64,000 nt of DNA from Gallionella sp. (GTDB lineage: Bacteria; Pseudomonadota; Gammaproteobacteria; Burkholderiales; Gallionellaceae), in assembly GCA_030682375.1 (NCBI GenBank), contig JAUXOL010000011.1:1-64000 (forward strand), in the 5' to 3' direction. The notes below the pieces were generated by a model that saw only the letters and a program-made list of their open reading frames with translations, did not search any database and was not told where the DNA came from. A program made the translations under genes and the position numbers. Each line of letters starts with the position of its first letter. Within the stretch, counting starts at the first letter, position 1. Shown piece by piece: positions 1 through 9,968 of this stretch.

Positions 1-91
1 TCCAAAACTTCCCAAAAACCAAGTACCTACACTCGTCGGTTGTTTGTTTTAACTTTTAAAGAGCAGCTGCCGTGGCAGCGAAGAGGTGCGC
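1..91 (-). other. rRNA operon leader, start of an rrn operon beyond the left edge
   Basis: Read on the minus strand, the sequence after the promoter near 92-119 contains a boxA-type antitermination element (TGCTCTTTAAA at 65-55), followed by an A/T-rich tract and then GC-mixed leader sequence running off the window edge. BoxA elements of this form bind NusB/NusE in rRNA leaders. The 16S gene itself is outside the window, so this is an inference from promoter, boxA and leader character. Confidence 0.75.
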
Positions 92-252
92 ATTATAGTG
101 ACTAAAAACTTCCTGTCAACTTTAATTTCGAACTTCTTTCATCTGCCACTGAAGCGAGGAAGAACGAGTCATTTGACCGACTGTTAAGCGAAGTTGACTA
201 CAATTTCGCTTCGTTTCAAACCCCCGCAGCAGCGAAGAGGTGCGCATTATAG
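75..252 (-). repeat. 24-bp direct repeat in the two rrn promoters
   Basis: Positions 75-98 and 229-252 carry the same 24 bp, spanning the last bases of each -10 element, the discriminator and the first transcribed bases. The rest of the two promoter regions is different, so the identical part is restricted to the initiation region. Confidence 0.85.
92..119 (-). promoter_or_regulatory. rrn promoter P2 (sigma70 type)
   Basis: On the minus strand a consensus -35 TTGACA lies at 119-114 and a consensus -10 TATAAT at 97-92 with a 16-bp spacer. The -10 is followed by GCGCACC, a GC-rich discriminator, which in rRNA promoters is associated with control by ppGpp. It is the downstream member of a tandem pair and is closest to the boxA leader. 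Confidence 0.85.
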
Positions 253-273
253 GGAGCCAGAAAAAACCGTCAA
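246..273 (-). promoter_or_regulatory. rrn promoter P1 (sigma70 type)
   Basis: On the minus strand -35 TTGACG at 273-268 and -10 TATAAT at 251-246 are separated by 16 bp and followed by the same GCGCACC discriminator as P2. The A/T-rich stretch at about 274-305 upstream could act as an UP element. It lies 91 bp from the divergent tsaD start. Confidence 0.8.
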
Positions 274-363
274 CACTTTTCTGAAATATTTTTTAAATAT
301 ATTTCACGGACCATGCCGAAGCGGCTAATTGACTACAATGCGCGCTTCTATATAGAGACTGTT

Positions 364-1389
364 ATGTCACTGATCACATTAGGAATCGAATCGTCCTGCG
401 ACGAGACCGGCGTCGCGCTGTATCAAATGGGGCGCGGCCTGCTTTCTCATGCACTGCACACCCAGATCGCGATGCACAGCGAATACGGCGGCGTCGTTCC
501 GGAGCTAGCCTCGCGCGATCACGTCCAGCGCGTCGTCCCTTTGGTACGCCAGGTATTGCACGAAGCCGACGTATCGCTGGAGCAGATCGACGCTATCGCT
601 TATACACAGGGACCGGGATTGGGCGGAGCACTATTGGTCGGAGCCAGTGTGGCGAACGCACTGGCCTATGCGCTCAATATCCCGACCATAGGCATCCACC
701 ACCTGGAAGGCCATTTGCTGTCGCCACTGCTGTCCGATCCCGCCCCCGAGTTTCCCTTTGTCGCATTATTGGTATCGGGCGGCCACACCCAGTTAATGCG
801 CGTGGACGGCGTCGGCCGCTACGCCTTATTGGGAGAAACTCTGGACGACGCCGCAGGGGAGGCATTCGACAAGAGCGCCAAACTGCTCGGTCTTGGCTAT
901 CCCGGTGGCCCGGCACTGGCGCAGCTGGCGACACAAGGCCGCTCCGACCGTTTCAAGCTGCCGCGCCCGATGCTGCACAGCGGCGACCTCGACTTCAGCT
1001 TCAGCGGATTGAAGACTGCGGTGCTGACGCTAACCAAGCAACATGCAATAGATGAGCAAACCCGAGCCGACATCGCCTGCGCGACGCAGGACGCCATCGT
1101 TGACGTACTGGCCAGCAAGTCGCGCGCTGCTTTGGCGCAGACCGGACTGGATCAACTGGTAGTGGCCGGCGGGGTCGGCGCGAACCGGCTGTTGCGAGAG
1201 CGCCTGAGCCGCGACATCGGCAAGCGCGGCGGCAAGGTGTTCTATCCCGACCTGCAGTTCTGCACCGACAACGGCGCGATGATCGCCTTCGCCGGTGCGC
1301 TGCGCTTGGCCCAGCAACAGGGTCGCAAGGACTACCGCTTCGACGTCAAGCCGCGCTGGAACCTCGCGGAGATTGGGCTGAAGGCTTAA
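364..1389 (+). CDS. tsaD: tRNA N6-adenosine threonylcarbamoyltransferase TsaD
   Basis: TsaD transfers threonylcarbamoyl from its adenylate to A37 of tRNAs reading ANN codons, working with TsaB and TsaE in the cytoplasm. The 341-residue product starts [16 protein letters not shown], the usual N-terminus of the ASKHA-fold Kae1/TsaD family. The metal-binding HHLEGH motif lies at about residues 112-117 and GGVGAN near residue 270. An upstream in-frame ATG at 313 would add 17 atypical residues, so I chose 364. It is convergent with plsY, the two stop codons overlapping by 4 bp. Confidence 0.96.
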   Translation: MSLITLGIESSCDETGVALYQMGRGLLSHALHTQIAMHSEYGGVVPELASRDHVQRVVPLVRQVLHEADVSLEQIDAIAYTQGPGLGGALLVGASVANALAYALNIPTIGIHHLEGHLLSPLLSDPAPEFPFVALLVSGGHTQLMRVDGVGRYALLGETLDDAAGEAFDKSAKLLGLGYPGGPALAQLATQGRSDRFKLPRPMLHSGDLDFSFSGLKTAVLTLTKQHAIDEQTRADIACATQDAIVDVLASKSRAALAQTGLDQLVVAGGVGANRLLRERLSRDIGKRGGKVFYPDLQFCTDNGAMIAFAGALRLAQQQGRKDYRFDVKPRWNLAEIGLKA

Positions 1390-1994
1390 GCCGCCTTCTT
1401 GCTGCCTATCCTGCTTTCCTTGCCGGAAAGCAGGTTATGGATATTGCTTTTGTGCCGCCAGATCAACAACAGCGACATGATCGCCACGGCAAAGACCAGT
1501 TCCGGACGCAAGTGCAGCACCATCGCATAGATAGGCGCGCCGACGGCCGCGACCAGCGCCGCCAGCGAGGAATAGCGGAACACCGCCGCCACCAGCAGCC
1601 AGGTCGCCATCACCGCCAGCCCCAGCCAACCGCTCAGCGCCAACAGCACGCCCAGCGCTGTCGCCACGCCCTTGCCGCCCTTGAACTTCAAGAACACCGG
1701 GAACACGTGACCGAGGAATACCGCCAGCGAGACCAAGGCGACTATCAGCAAGCCTTGCCCATCGTGCGGTGCCAGCTTGATTGCCGCGAACACCGCCACC
1801 CACCCCTTCGCCGCATCGCCCAGCAGCGTCAGCACCGCCGCGACCTTCTTGCCGCTGCGCAACACATTGGTCGCACCCGGATTGCCGGAGCCGTAGGTGC
1901 GCGGATCGGCTAAGCCGAACGCCTTGCTCATCAACACCGCGAAAGAGATCGAACCGATCAAATAAGCCGCGACTACAAAAACTATGGTCAACAT
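1386..1994 (-). CDS. plsY: Glycerol-3-phosphate acyltransferase PlsY
   Basis: PlsY is the membrane enzyme that acylates glycerol-3-phosphate from acyl-phosphate, the first step of phospholipid synthesis. The 202-residue product has several hydrophobic segments and the family motifs [12 protein letters not shown] (about residues 35-46) and [10 protein letters not shown] (about 103-112). I chose ATG at 1994 because AAGG lies 9 nt upstream; a TTG at 2015 would add seven residues. It is divergent from folB with a 74-bp gap. Confidence 0.95.
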   Translation of the reverse strand: MLTIVFVVAAYLIGSISFAVLMSKAFGLADPRTYGSGNPGATNVLRSGKKVAAVLTLLGDAAKGWVAVFAAIKLAPHDGQGLLIVALVSLAVFLGHVFPVFLKFKGGKGVATALGVLLALSGWLGLAVMATWLLVAAVFRYSSLAALVAAVGAPIYAMVLHLRPELVFAVAIMSLLLIWRHKSNIHNLLSGKESRIGSKKAA

Positions 1995-2068
1995 CGGTAA
2001 TGCCTTAGAATTCAACAGGAGGCTGATTCTACGCGAATCGCCGTTCGGTCACCAAACTACGAAAACAC

Positions 2069-2425
2069 ATGGACATCATCTTTCTGCGCGAACTCAAGGT
2101 CGAAACCCTCATCGGCGTCTATGAGTGGGAGAAGCGCGTGCCCCAGACCCTGCAGATCGACCTCGACATCGCGCTGCCCAGCAGCCGCGCCTGCGAGACC
2201 GACGACATCGCCGACGCGCTCAACTACGCCGACATCGTCCGCCGCATCCAGGCCGAACTCGCAGCACGCCACTTCCACCTGCTCGAAGCGCTGGCCGAAC
2301 ACATCGCCATGCTCCTGCTCGACGAATTCAAGGCCCCCTGGGCCAAGGTCAGCGTCGCCAAGCTGCAGGCGATACGGGGAAGCAAGATGGTGGGAATCAG
2401 CATCGAGCGCGGAAAAACGCAGTAA
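2069..2425 (+). CDS. folB: Dihydroneopterin aldolase
   Basis: FolB cleaves 7,8-dihydroneopterin to 6-hydroxymethyl-dihydropterin and glycolaldehyde in folate synthesis. The 118-residue length and the pattern are typical: GVYEWEKRVPQTLQIDL near the N-terminus, LNYADIV in the middle, HLLEALAEHIA with the conserved Glu, and the terminal KLQAIRGSKMVGISIER. It stands alone on the plus strand between divergent plsY and a convergent unknown gene. Confidence 0.93.
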   Translation: MDIIFLRELKVETLIGVYEWEKRVPQTLQIDLDIALPSSRACETDDIADALNYADIVRRIQAELAARHFHLLEALAEHIAMLLLDEFKAPWAKVSVAKLQAIRGSKMVGISIERGKTQ

Positions 2426-2518
2426 CCCGAAATGACTGTTCGTGTCGAGCTTGTCGGGACATGAACGACCCAAAGCAGAACCTTGGAGATAGCCGTTCGC
2501 CCTGAACAGCCGCCGCAG

Positions 2519-3046
2519 CTATGATTTGTATGCGCGGCGGAAGGTTATGCAGATCGACGCAGGTTCGCCGATGCCGCAACGCTGCATGAGGGTATCGAAA
2601 GACATGATATGCGACGAGTCACCCTCCTGCAGCAGGCCGGCCATCTTGAATCCGTCGATCAGGAATTTGCAGGCAGCGGGCATCTCATCGTTGTCGAGCG
2701 ACTCCACCCCTGAACGATAGAGCGAAACGGACAACCGCCCCGGCAACGCAGTCCGCTCGCAATCGAATTGCTGCTCCGCCAAGCTGACGGCGCGTTCCGC
2801 CGCATGGTGACAAGCCGCGCGATAACGCCGAAGCTCTCCCGTGCGGGGATCGAAATTCAGCATGGCGTTGAACGACAACAACGATGCCCCCTGAAAGATC
2901 GCCGTAAACAAACGGCCGGGGACATATTCGACTTCGATCTGGCTCGAACTGATGCTCTCGATGGCTTTTTCGACATCGTCCTCCAAGTGCTCTTCGCTGA
3001 GCAATACCCCGGATTTGGCTTCGCAATAGTGACCGCGGACAAGCAT
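2519..3046 (-). CDS. Hypothetical protein
   Basis: A 175-residue protein I do not recognise. It starts MLVRGHYCEA with a good AAGGGAAG ribosome binding site in front. It appears soluble: no signal peptide and no long hydrophobic segment. The middle (about 70-95) is rich in Ala, His and Arg and could be helical. It lies 141 bp downstream of xerD, with no overlap and a different codon frame, and is probably transcribed alone. Codon use matches the neighbours, which supports a real gene. Confidence 0.6.
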   Translation of the reverse strand: MLVRGHYCEAKSGVLLSEEHLEDDVEKAIESISSSQIEVEYVPGRLFTAIFQGASLLSFNAMLNFDPRTGELRRYRAACHHAAERAVSLAEQQFDCERTALPGRLSVSLYRSGVESLDNDEMPAACKFLIDGFKMAGLLQEGDSSHIMSFDTLMQRCGIGEPASICITFRRAYKS

Positions 3047-3187
3047 GACTTCCCTTTCACGTCTCCCGAACGAGCTCCTATCTATCCATGCATGACAGGC
3101 GCTTCATGCAGCACTCTACCCTGCCCGCCTCCCGAACAGCCGTCGATAAGACGGCAGATTCCCCCCTATTTGACCGGCTTATACAGG

Positions 3188-4084
3188 CTAGCCCCTGGGG
3201 TGATGTTCCGCATGCAGCTTTTTCAGCCGCTCCCGCGCGACATGGGTATAGATCTGCGTGGTCGAGATATCCGAATGGCCCAATAACATCTGCACCACGC
3301 GCAGATCCGCGCCGTGGTTCAGCAAATGTGTCGCGAAAGCGTGGCGCAGCGTATGCGGCGACATCGGTTTGTGCAGCCCCCCGCTCTTCGCGTGCTTCTT
3401 GATCAGATACCAGAACATCTGCCGCGTCATGCCCTCGCCGCGCGCGGTGACGAACATCGCGTCGGCGACCTTGCCCGACAACAGCACCGGACGGCCTTCG
3501 GCAAGGTAGCGGCGCAGCCAGTCCAGCGATTCCTCGCCCAGCGGCACCAGACGCTCCTTGCTGCCCTTGCCCATCACGCGCACCACGCCCATGTCCATGC
3601 TCACCTGCGTGATGCGCAGGGTCACCAGCTCCGACACACGCAGGCCGGTGGCGTACAGCACCTCGAACATCGTGCGGTCGCGCAGGCCAAGCGGCGTCTG
3701 CGTATCGGGCGCATTCAGCAGCAGCTCGACATCCTGTTCGGTGAGGCTCTTCGGCAGGTTGCGCGGCAGCTTGGGCGTGTCGATCTGCAATGTCGGATCG
3801 ACAGAAATCTTGCCCTGCCGCAACAGGTAACGGAACAAGCGCTTCAGACTGGAGATGCTGCGTCCGGTGGAACTTGCTTTGGCTTTTTGCGCGGAGACCA
3901 GATGGGCGAGATAACCCTGGATGTCGGCATGCGTAGCTTGCAGTAGCGCGAGGTCGCCCTGCTGATCCAACCACGCGGCGAACTTGGCGAGGTCGCGCCG
4001 GTAACTGTCCAGCGTGTTGCGCGACAGGCCGTCTTCCAGCCAGAGGTTGTCGCAGAACTCGTCGAGCAGGTCGGCGTTATCCAT
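3188..4084 (-). CDS. xerD: Site-specific tyrosine recombinase XerD
   Basis: XerD with XerC resolves chromosome dimers at dif. The 298-residue product has the N-terminal SAM-like core-binding domain (about 1-90) and the catalytic domain with ATGLRVSEL (first Arg of the R-K-H-R-H/W-Y set), HTLRHAFATHLLNHGADLR, LLGHSDISTTQIYTHV with the nucleophile Tyr. The length and the ending close to the HPRG tail fit XerD better than XerC, but the two are hard to tell apart by eye. It is separated by 9 bp from the upstream lytic transglycosylase gene, so they may be cotranscribed. Confidence 0.92.
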   Translation of the reverse strand: MDNADLLDEFCDNLWLEDGLSRNTLDSYRRDLAKFAAWLDQQGDLALLQATHADIQGYLAHLVSAQKAKASSTGRSISSLKRLFRYLLRQGKISVDPTLQIDTPKLPRNLPKSLTEQDVELLLNAPDTQTPLGLRDRTMFEVLYATGLRVSELVTLRITQVSMDMGVVRVMGKGSKERLVPLGEESLDWLRRYLAEGRPVLLSGKVADAMFVTARGEGMTRQMFWYLIKKHAKSGGLHKPMSPHTLRHAFATHLLNHGADLRVVQMLLGHSDISTTQIYTHVARERLKKLHAEHHPRG

Positions 4085-4093
4085 ATGACCGTG

Positions 4094-5326
4094 CTAGTTG
4101 ACCGCGACGAACTGCTTCCTGAAGCCCACCACCTTCTGCAGATACTGGCGCGTCTCGGCGTAAGGCAGGCGTTCGCGCAGATGGGCGTAGACGGCGGGGG
4201 CGGAGCGACGGTTGATCTCCTCCAGTGCGCCGGTGCGGTTTCTGGACGAGCCGCCGAAGGTGCGCAGCACGTTGCCGGGACCGGTGTTGTAGGCGGAGAT
4301 CACGCAGTATTCGCGCGAGGCGGGATCGAGCACGTCGTCCAACTCGCTGAACGCCAGCACGCTGAGATAGGCCGCGCCCAGCTCGATGTTGTTCTCGGGA
4401 TCGAACAGGTATTGCTTAGTAGGAACGGTGTCGCTGCCCTTCGCGCGCTTGTAGGCATCGCGACCGCCGCTGGTCGGCACCAGTTGCATCAGACCGTAGG
4501 CCGGAGCGGAGCTGACCGCGAACGGATTGAAGTTGCTCTCGGTGCGCATGATCGCGAACACCAGACTGGGGCTGACGTTGTAGTCGCGCGCGAACTTCTC
4601 GACCAGCGGACGGTATTTCTCCGCCTGTTTGCTGGAGAAGTTGCTGACCATGCTGAACTTCACATAGCGCGCCGACTTCTTGCCGGCGTCGGTAGCGACG
4701 TTGCGCGTCTGCGCGACGCTCACCAGCCCGTCGGCATAGCGTTCGGCCTGCTGCGGCGTCGCAATGGCGCGACCTCCATCGTCCAGCACCAGTCCGAGCA
4801 GATAGGGATCGCGCTCGCTGGACAGGCGGATGGACTGGTCGGAGAACAGGTCGACTGCGCGCGGATCGTCCGGCGTCAGCAACGTCGTGACGACGGCGTT
4901 CTTCAGACTGCGCTCCGGATTCTTGTCGTCCAGCGTCTCAACGGTGATCTCGCCGCGATCGAAATCCACGATCGCGCGCGACAGATAGCCCTGAGTGTAT
5001 TTCACGTAGTGGGTGCGGTCGGGCAATCGCGTCTCCTTCTTGCCCCATTTCTTGCCGACCTTGCCGCTCAGCAGGTCGCGCAACTGCTGGAAGTCGCGCT
5101 GCACCGCCTTGAGGTCGCTGGCGATCTGCAGCGGGTTGCGTGCATAGGCCGCCTGCTTGTGCTTCAACAGCGCGCGCGCGGCCGCTTGCGGGCTGCCGCT
5201 GGCGGCGATCTGCGCGACGGTGCGCACGGTACCGCTGGTGGCGGCCGAGACGATGCTTCGGGTGGATTTGCTGCTGCATGAGGACAGCAGCAGGATGGCG
5301 GCGAGAGCGAGGGCTATGTTGCGCAT
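4094..5326 (-). CDS. mltC: Membrane-bound lytic murein transglycosylase, MltC type
   Basis: A 410-residue lipoprotein that would cleave the glycan strand of peptidoglycan to 1,6-anhydro-muramyl ends at the outer membrane. The signal ends in the lipobox LLSSC (Cys about residue 17). An MltC-type N-terminal domain (about 60-210) is followed by an SLT domain: FAIMRTESNFNPFAVSSAPAYGLMQLVP with the catalytic Glu near residue 255, the GLMQ motif, and SAYNTGPGNVLRTF. The order matches MltC. It is upstream of xerD on the same strand with a 9-bp gap. Confidence 0.88.
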   Translation of the reverse strand: MRNIALALAAILLLSSCSSKSTRSIVSAATSGTVRTVAQIAASGSPQAAARALLKHKQAAYARNPLQIASDLKAVQRDFQQLRDLLSGKVGKKWGKKETRLPDRTHYVKYTQGYLSRAIVDFDRGEITVETLDDKNPERSLKNAVVTTLLTPDDPRAVDLFSDQSIRLSSERDPYLLGLVLDDGGRAIATPQQAERYADGLVSVAQTRNVATDAGKKSARYVKFSMVSNFSSKQAEKYRPLVEKFARDYNVSPSLVFAIMRTESNFNPFAVSSAPAYGLMQLVPTSGGRDAYKRAKGSDTVPTKQYLFDPENNIELGAAYLSVLAFSELDDVLDPASREYCVISAYNTGPGNVLRTFGGSSRNRTGALEEINRRSAPAVYAHLRERLPYAETRQYLQKVVGFRKQFVAVN

Positions 5327-5376
5327 GGTGACCGCTGTGACTCGTCCGATTCAGAAACGTTCACGCCCTCGCTGCC

Positions 5377-8154
5377 TTAGCCGCTGTTGCGCAGGCCGGT
5401 CGCGATGCCGTTGATGGTCAAGTGGATCGCGCGCTTCACCAGTTCGTCGTTGTCCCCTGCACGATGGCGCTGCAACAACGCGACCTGCAAGTGATTCAAG
5501 GGATCAATGTACGGCGAGCGGGTCAGCAGACTGCGCGCGAACGCAGGATTGTCCTGTAGCAGCGTGTTGTTGCCGGTGACCTTGAACAGCATCTCCACCG
5601 TGATCTCCCATTCGCGCTCGATCGCGCCGAAGATGCGCTCGCGCAGCTCGACGTCCTCGACCAGTTCGGCATAGCGCGAGGCGATGCCCATGTCGGTCTT
5701 CGACAGCACCATGTCCATGTTGGACATCAGGCCGCGGAAGAAAGCCCAATTCTTGTACATGGCCTGCAACTGCGCCAAGCCGGCGTCGCCTTCGCGTTCT
5801 ATGAACTGTTTGACCGCACTGCCGAAACCGAGCCAGCCCGGCAACATGATACGGTTCAGGCCCCAGCTGAACACCCAAGGGATCGCGCGCAGATCTTCGA
5901 TCTTGTCCGAGGCCTTGCGCGACGACGGACGGCTGCCAATATTGAGTTCGGCGATCTCGCGGATAGGCGTCGCGGTGAAGAAGTATTCGGTGAAACCGGG
6001 CGTCTCGTACACCAGCTTGCGGTAGGCGGCGAACGCGTCCAGGCTCAGCGCCTCCATGATGCGATGGAACTCCGGCATCGTGCTGTCCGCGCCGTGATGG
6101 TGCAGCAGCGTCGCTTCCATGGTCGCGGCGATCAGCGTCTCTAGGTTGCGGCGGCCGATCTCGGGATTGGAGTATTTGCTGGCGATCACCTCGCCCTGCT
6201 CGGTGATGCGGATCTGCCCGTTCACGCTGCCCGGTGGTTGCGCGAGGATCGCGTCGTAGCTAGGACCGCCGCCGCGGCCCACGGTGCCGCCGCGGCCATG
6301 GAACAGGCGCAGCTCGATGCCGTGTTTCTCGAACACTTTCACCAACTCGACCTCGGCCTTGTACAGCTCCCAGTTCGCGGTCAGGTAGCCGCCGTCCTTG
6401 TTGCTGTCGGAATAGCCCAGCATCACTTCCTGCGTGTCGTTGCGGCTCTTCAGCAACTTGCGATACCAGGGGATGGAGAACAGCTCGTCCATGATGGCCG
6501 CGCCGCCGCGCAGGTCTTCGATGGTCTCGAACAGCGGGATGATGTTCACATGCAGCTGGTCGCTGCCTTCCAGCAGACCGACCTGTTGCAGCATCAGCGC
6601 GAGTTCCAGCATGTCGCTGACCGCATCGGTCTTTGAGATGATGTGATTCGGCAACGCGCCCTGGCCGAAGTGCTTATGTATTTCGGCGGCGGCCTGCATG
6701 ATGCGCAGCTCGCTCTGCGGCACCGCGGAATAACGCTCGATATCGGCCAGCAGCGGCTTGGCCGCCTGCAAGGTCTCCAGCAGCACCGCGCGCTTGTCGG
6801 CCTCGCCGAGTTCGGCGTAACCGGCCTTGCCGGAGCTGTGCGAAAACAGTTCGCTAACGGTCTGCTCGATGATCGCGCTGTGCTGGCGCATGTCCAGCGG
6901 CGCCAGATAGAAACCGAACACCTCGGCGGCTCGGCGCAGATTGGCCAGACGGCCGCGCGCGAGGTACACCGCGCCATGCTTGAACAGCGAGTCGATCAGC
7001 ACATCGAGGTCGGCGATGAATTCCTTCGCAGCCGCATAGGGCTGTGCATGCGCATCCAGCGGAGGGAGGTGCGTGATATTGTGGCCGAGCTTGCGGGCAG
7101 TGGACGACAGGCGCGCATAGATCAGGTTCAGCGCGCGACGATAAGGCTCATCGGTGCGTGCGGCATCCTTGTCCGGCGAGACATCGGAAAGCGCGCGCAA
7201 CTCGGGCGTGATCTCCACCACGCGGTCGGTCAGGCTCAGACGACGGCCCAGCACATAGGTCTCGTTCAGATAGTGCTCGAACGCCAGCGCGGAATGCTTG
7301 CGCACCGCGTCCGACATCACGTCGTGGGTGACGAACGGGTTGCCGTCGCGGTCGCCGCCGATCCAGCTGCCTACGCGCAACAGCGGCGGCACCTTGATGT
7401 CTTTGTCGAAGCGGCCTTCCAGCTGCTTCTCCAGCCCGGCGTAGATCTTGGGGATCTCGTTCAGGAAGGTATAGCGGTAATACTCCAGTCCATTGTTGAT
7501 CTCGTCGCGCACCGTCAGCTTCGACGTGCGCAACATGCGTGTCTGCCACAGGATCAGCACGAAGCGGCGCAGCGCCTCCTCGTTGTCGGCCTCGTCGTCC
7601 GGCGTCATGTCCATGCGGTCGCGCTGCGACAGCAGGCTGGAGATGATCAACTGGCAATCGAGGATACTCTTGCGCTGCACCTCGGTCGGGTGCGCGGTCA
7701 GTACCGGCGAGACCAGCGCGCTGTTCAAAAAGGATTGCAGCGTCTTGTTATCGACCTTCTTTTCCTCGAGGCGATCCAGCGCCAGCAACAGGCTGCCGTC
7801 CTTGTGCGCGCTGCCCGCCTTGAGGTGGGCGCGGTGGCGGCGGTTGTGATGCAGGTCCTCGGCGATATTCGATAGCTGCGAGAAATAGCTGAACGCCCGT
7901 ACCACCGACAGCGTCTCGCTGGGCGACAGCGCATCCAGCATCTGCTCCAGCTGTTCGCGATCGCGGTCGTCCTGCGTCTTGCGGAAGCGCACCGCAGCGC
8001 GGCGCACGTTCTCGACCAGATTGAAGACTTCCTCGCCTTCCTGTTCGCGCAACGTCTCGCCGAGAATTCGGCCGAGCAGGCGCACGTCCTCGCGCAGCGG
8101 CTGGTCCTTACTGGAAATATCGGCGGGTGCGGAAATCAGGTTCATCACGTTCAT
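5377..8154 (-). CDS. ppc: Phosphoenolpyruvate carboxylase
   Basis: Ppc carboxylates phosphoenolpyruvate to oxaloacetate, the anaplerotic feed of the TCA cycle. The 925-residue product has the expected length and both catalytic signatures: VLTAHPTEVQRKSI near residue 155 and VMLGYSDSNKDGGY near 580, plus the glycine-rich loop FHGRGGTVGRGGGP near 620 and the C-terminal NGIATGLRNSG. It is a monocistronic gene, divergent from hemC. Its end lies 50 bp before the mltC-like start region, so readthrough into mltC-xerD is possible. Confidence 0.98.
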   Translation of the reverse strand: MNVMNLISAPADISSKDQPLREDVRLLGRILGETLREQEGEEVFNLVENVRRAAVRFRKTQDDRDREQLEQMLDALSPSETLSVVRAFSYFSQLSNIAEDLHHNRRHRAHLKAGSAHKDGSLLLALDRLEEKKVDNKTLQSFLNSALVSPVLTAHPTEVQRKSILDCQLIISSLLSQRDRMDMTPDDEADNEEALRRFVLILWQTRMLRTSKLTVRDEINNGLEYYRYTFLNEIPKIYAGLEKQLEGRFDKDIKVPPLLRVGSWIGGDRDGNPFVTHDVMSDAVRKHSALAFEHYLNETYVLGRRLSLTDRVVEITPELRALSDVSPDKDAARTDEPYRRALNLIYARLSSTARKLGHNITHLPPLDAHAQPYAAAKEFIADLDVLIDSLFKHGAVYLARGRLANLRRAAEVFGFYLAPLDMRQHSAIIEQTVSELFSHSSGKAGYAELGEADKRAVLLETLQAAKPLLADIERYSAVPQSELRIMQAAAEIHKHFGQGALPNHIISKTDAVSDMLELALMLQQVGLLEGSDQLHVNIIPLFETIEDLRGGAAIMDELFSIPWYRKLLKSRNDTQEVMLGYSDSNKDGGYLTANWELYKAEVELVKVFEKHGIELRLFHGRGGTVGRGGGPSYDAILAQPPGSVNGQIRITEQGEVIASKYSNPEIGRRNLETLIAATMEATLLHHHGADSTMPEFHRIMEALSLDAFAAYRKLVYETPGFTEYFFTATPIREIAELNIGSRPSSRKASDKIEDLRAIPWVFSWGLNRIMLPGWLGFGSAVKQFIEREGDAGLAQLQAMYKNWAFFRGLMSNMDMVLSKTDMGIASRYAELVEDVELRERIFGAIEREWEITVEMLFKVTGNNTLLQDNPAFARSLLTRSPYIDPLNHLQVALLQRHRAGDNDELVKRAIHLTINGIATGLRNSG

Positions 8155-8239
8155 CTCAAAACTTATGTCGGCGCAAAAGCGCGGCGCACCCTATGCTAGA
8201 ATGCGCCGCGCATAATCACAGAAAATCAGGAAAATTTTG

Positions 8240-9208
8240 ATGAGCCCAGCTTCTCTGTCTTCACCATCGCCAACTTCCCCAACCATCCCATCCCGTCTGG
8301 TGATCGCCTCGCGCGAAAGCGCGTTAGCCATGTGGCAGGCCGAACATATCCGTGACAGACTGCGCGCATTATACCCGCAAACCGAGGTCAGCATATTGGG
8401 CATGACCACCCAGGGCGACCAAATCCTCGATGTGACGCTGTCCAAGATCGGCGGCAAGGGCCTGTTCGTCAAGGAACTGGAGACCGCGCTGGAAGACGGC
8501 CGCGCCGATCTGGCGGTGCATTCGCTGAAGGACGTGCCCATGCATCTGCCGGAAGGTTTCGTGCTGGCGGCCATCGGCGAGCGCGAAGACCCGCATGACG
8601 CCTTCGTCTCCAACCAATACTCCAGCCTGGCCGACCTTCCGGCCGACAGCGTCGTCGGCACTTCCAGCCTGCGCCGCGAGAGCCAGCTGCGCGCGCGCTT
8701 CCCTCATCTCAAGATCGAGCCGCTGCGCGGCAACGTGCAGACCCGCTTGCGCAAGCTGGACGAAGGCCAATACGCCGCCATCATCCTCGCAGCCGCCGGC
8801 CTGAAGCGTCTGGGGCTGGGCGACCGCATCCGCGGCATCATCTCCAGCGAAGACAGCCTGCCGGCCGTGGGCCAGGGCGCGCTGGGCATCGAGTGCCGCA
8901 GCGACCGCGCCGACGTGATCGCCGCATTGCAACCGCTGCACCACGCGCCGACCGCCGCCTGCGTGCTGGCCGAACGCTCGATGAGCCGAGCGCTGGCCGG
9001 CAGCTGCCAGGTTCCCCTGGGCGGATTCGCCGAAGTGCAAGACGGCAAGCTGCGCATGCGCGGTTTCGTCGCCAGCCCGGACGGACTGCGCATGCTGCGC
9101 GCCGAAGACACCGGCGACTTCGCCGACCCGGAAGCGCTGGGCAACCGGATCGCCGACACCCTGCTCGCGCAGGGCGCAGGCGAAATCCTCGCCGCCCTGA
9201 ATGGCTGA
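8240..9208 (+). CDS. hemC: Porphobilinogen deaminase (hydroxymethylbilane synthase)
   Basis: HemC polymerises four porphobilinogens to hydroxymethylbilane on a dipyrromethane cofactor. The 322-residue product shows [19 protein letters not shown] at the N-terminus, the SLKDVPM motif, [12 protein letters not shown], and [13 protein letters not shown] with the cofactor-binding Cys. The ATG at 8240 follows AGGAA; a TTG one codon earlier is less likely. It overlaps hemD by 8 bp and heads a hemC-hemD-hemX-hemY operon. Confidence 0.97.
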   Translation: MSPASLSSPSPTSPTIPSRLVIASRESALAMWQAEHIRDRLRALYPQTEVSILGMTTQGDQILDVTLSKIGGKGLFVKELETALEDGRADLAVHSLKDVPMHLPEGFVLAAIGEREDPHDAFVSNQYSSLADLPADSVVGTSSLRRESQLRARFPHLKIEPLRGNVQTRLRKLDEGQYAAIILAAAGLKRLGLGDRIRGIISSEDSLPAVGQGALGIECRSDRADVIAALQPLHHAPTAACVLAERSMSRALAGSCQVPLGGFAEVQDGKLRMRGFVASPDGLRMLRAEDTGDFADPEALGNRIADTLLAQGAGEILAALNG

Positions 9209-9968
9209 ACTCGGACTCGCCGGCCTGAAAATCGCGGTCACCAGGCCGCGCGATCAGGCCGCGCCGCTGGCACAGCGCATCGCACAGGCAGGGGGGACGC
9301 CGTTGCTGTTTCCGCTGCTGGATATCGCACCAGTCACCGACGATGCGCCGTTGCGCGAACAACTCTCGCGGCTGGCAGGATTCAACCTCGCAATATTCAT
9401 CAGTCCGAATGCGGTGCACTACGGCATCGCGGCGATACGCCCGACCGACCTTCCTCCGCAGCTCAGGATCGCCACGGTAGGCCAGGGCAGCGCAAAGGCG
9501 TTGCGCGAACTGGGCATCGCCGACATCCTTGCGCCGACCGAACGCTTCGACAGCGAAGGCCTGCTGGCGCTGCCAGAATTGCAGGATATCGCCGGGTGGA
9601 ACGTGCTGATCTTCCGCGGCGACGGCGGACGCGAACTGCTCGGCGACACGCTCAAGGCTCGCGGCGCGACGGTGGAATATGCGGCCTGCTATCGCCGCAG
9701 TAAACCGCAACAGGATATCGCCGAGCTGCTGTCTGCCGCCCCCGATGCGATCACCGCAACCAGCAGCGAAGCGCTGGAGCATCTGCGACAGATGCTGGAG
9801 AACGGCGGCAGCGAAGCATGGCGCGACCTGCCGCTGTTCGTGCCGCATCCGCGCATCGCCGATCTGGCCAGGCAACAAGGCTGGGGGCGGGTCGAAACCA
9901 CCGCTTCGGGTGATGACGGCTTGCTGTCCGGTTTGATAGCATGGGCACAAAAGGAAAAAACCAGATGA
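9201..9968 (+). CDS. hemD: Uroporphyrinogen-III synthase
   Basis: HemD cyclises and inverts ring D of hydroxymethylbilane to uroporphyrinogen III. The 255-residue product has weak but typical family features: [16 protein letters not shown] at the start, [11 protein letters not shown] near 70, [18 protein letters not shown] near 140, and an [10 protein letters not shown] segment near 190. Assignment rests strongly on position between hemC and hemX, with an 8-bp overlap upstream and an ATGA overlap downstream. Confidence 0.93.
   Translation: MAELGLAGLKIAVTRPRDQAAPLAQRIAQAGGTPLLFPLLDIAPVTDDAPLREQLSRLAGFNLAIFISPNAVHYGIAAIRPTDLPPQLRIATVGQGSAKALRELGIADILAPTERFDSEGLLALPELQDIAGWNVLIFRGDGGRELLGDTLKARGATVEYAACYRRSKPQQDIAELLSAAPDAITATSSEALEHLRQMLENGGSEAWRDLPLFVPHPRIADLARQQGWGRVETTASGDDGLLSGLIAWAQKEKTR

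Noticed and set aside
4085-5281. A 398-codon open frame on the plus strand
   Set aside because: It mirrors the mltC-like gene on the minus strand, which has a lipobox and a full SLT domain.
6643-7875. A 410-codon open frame on the plus strand
   Set aside because: It lies wholly inside ppc on the other strand.
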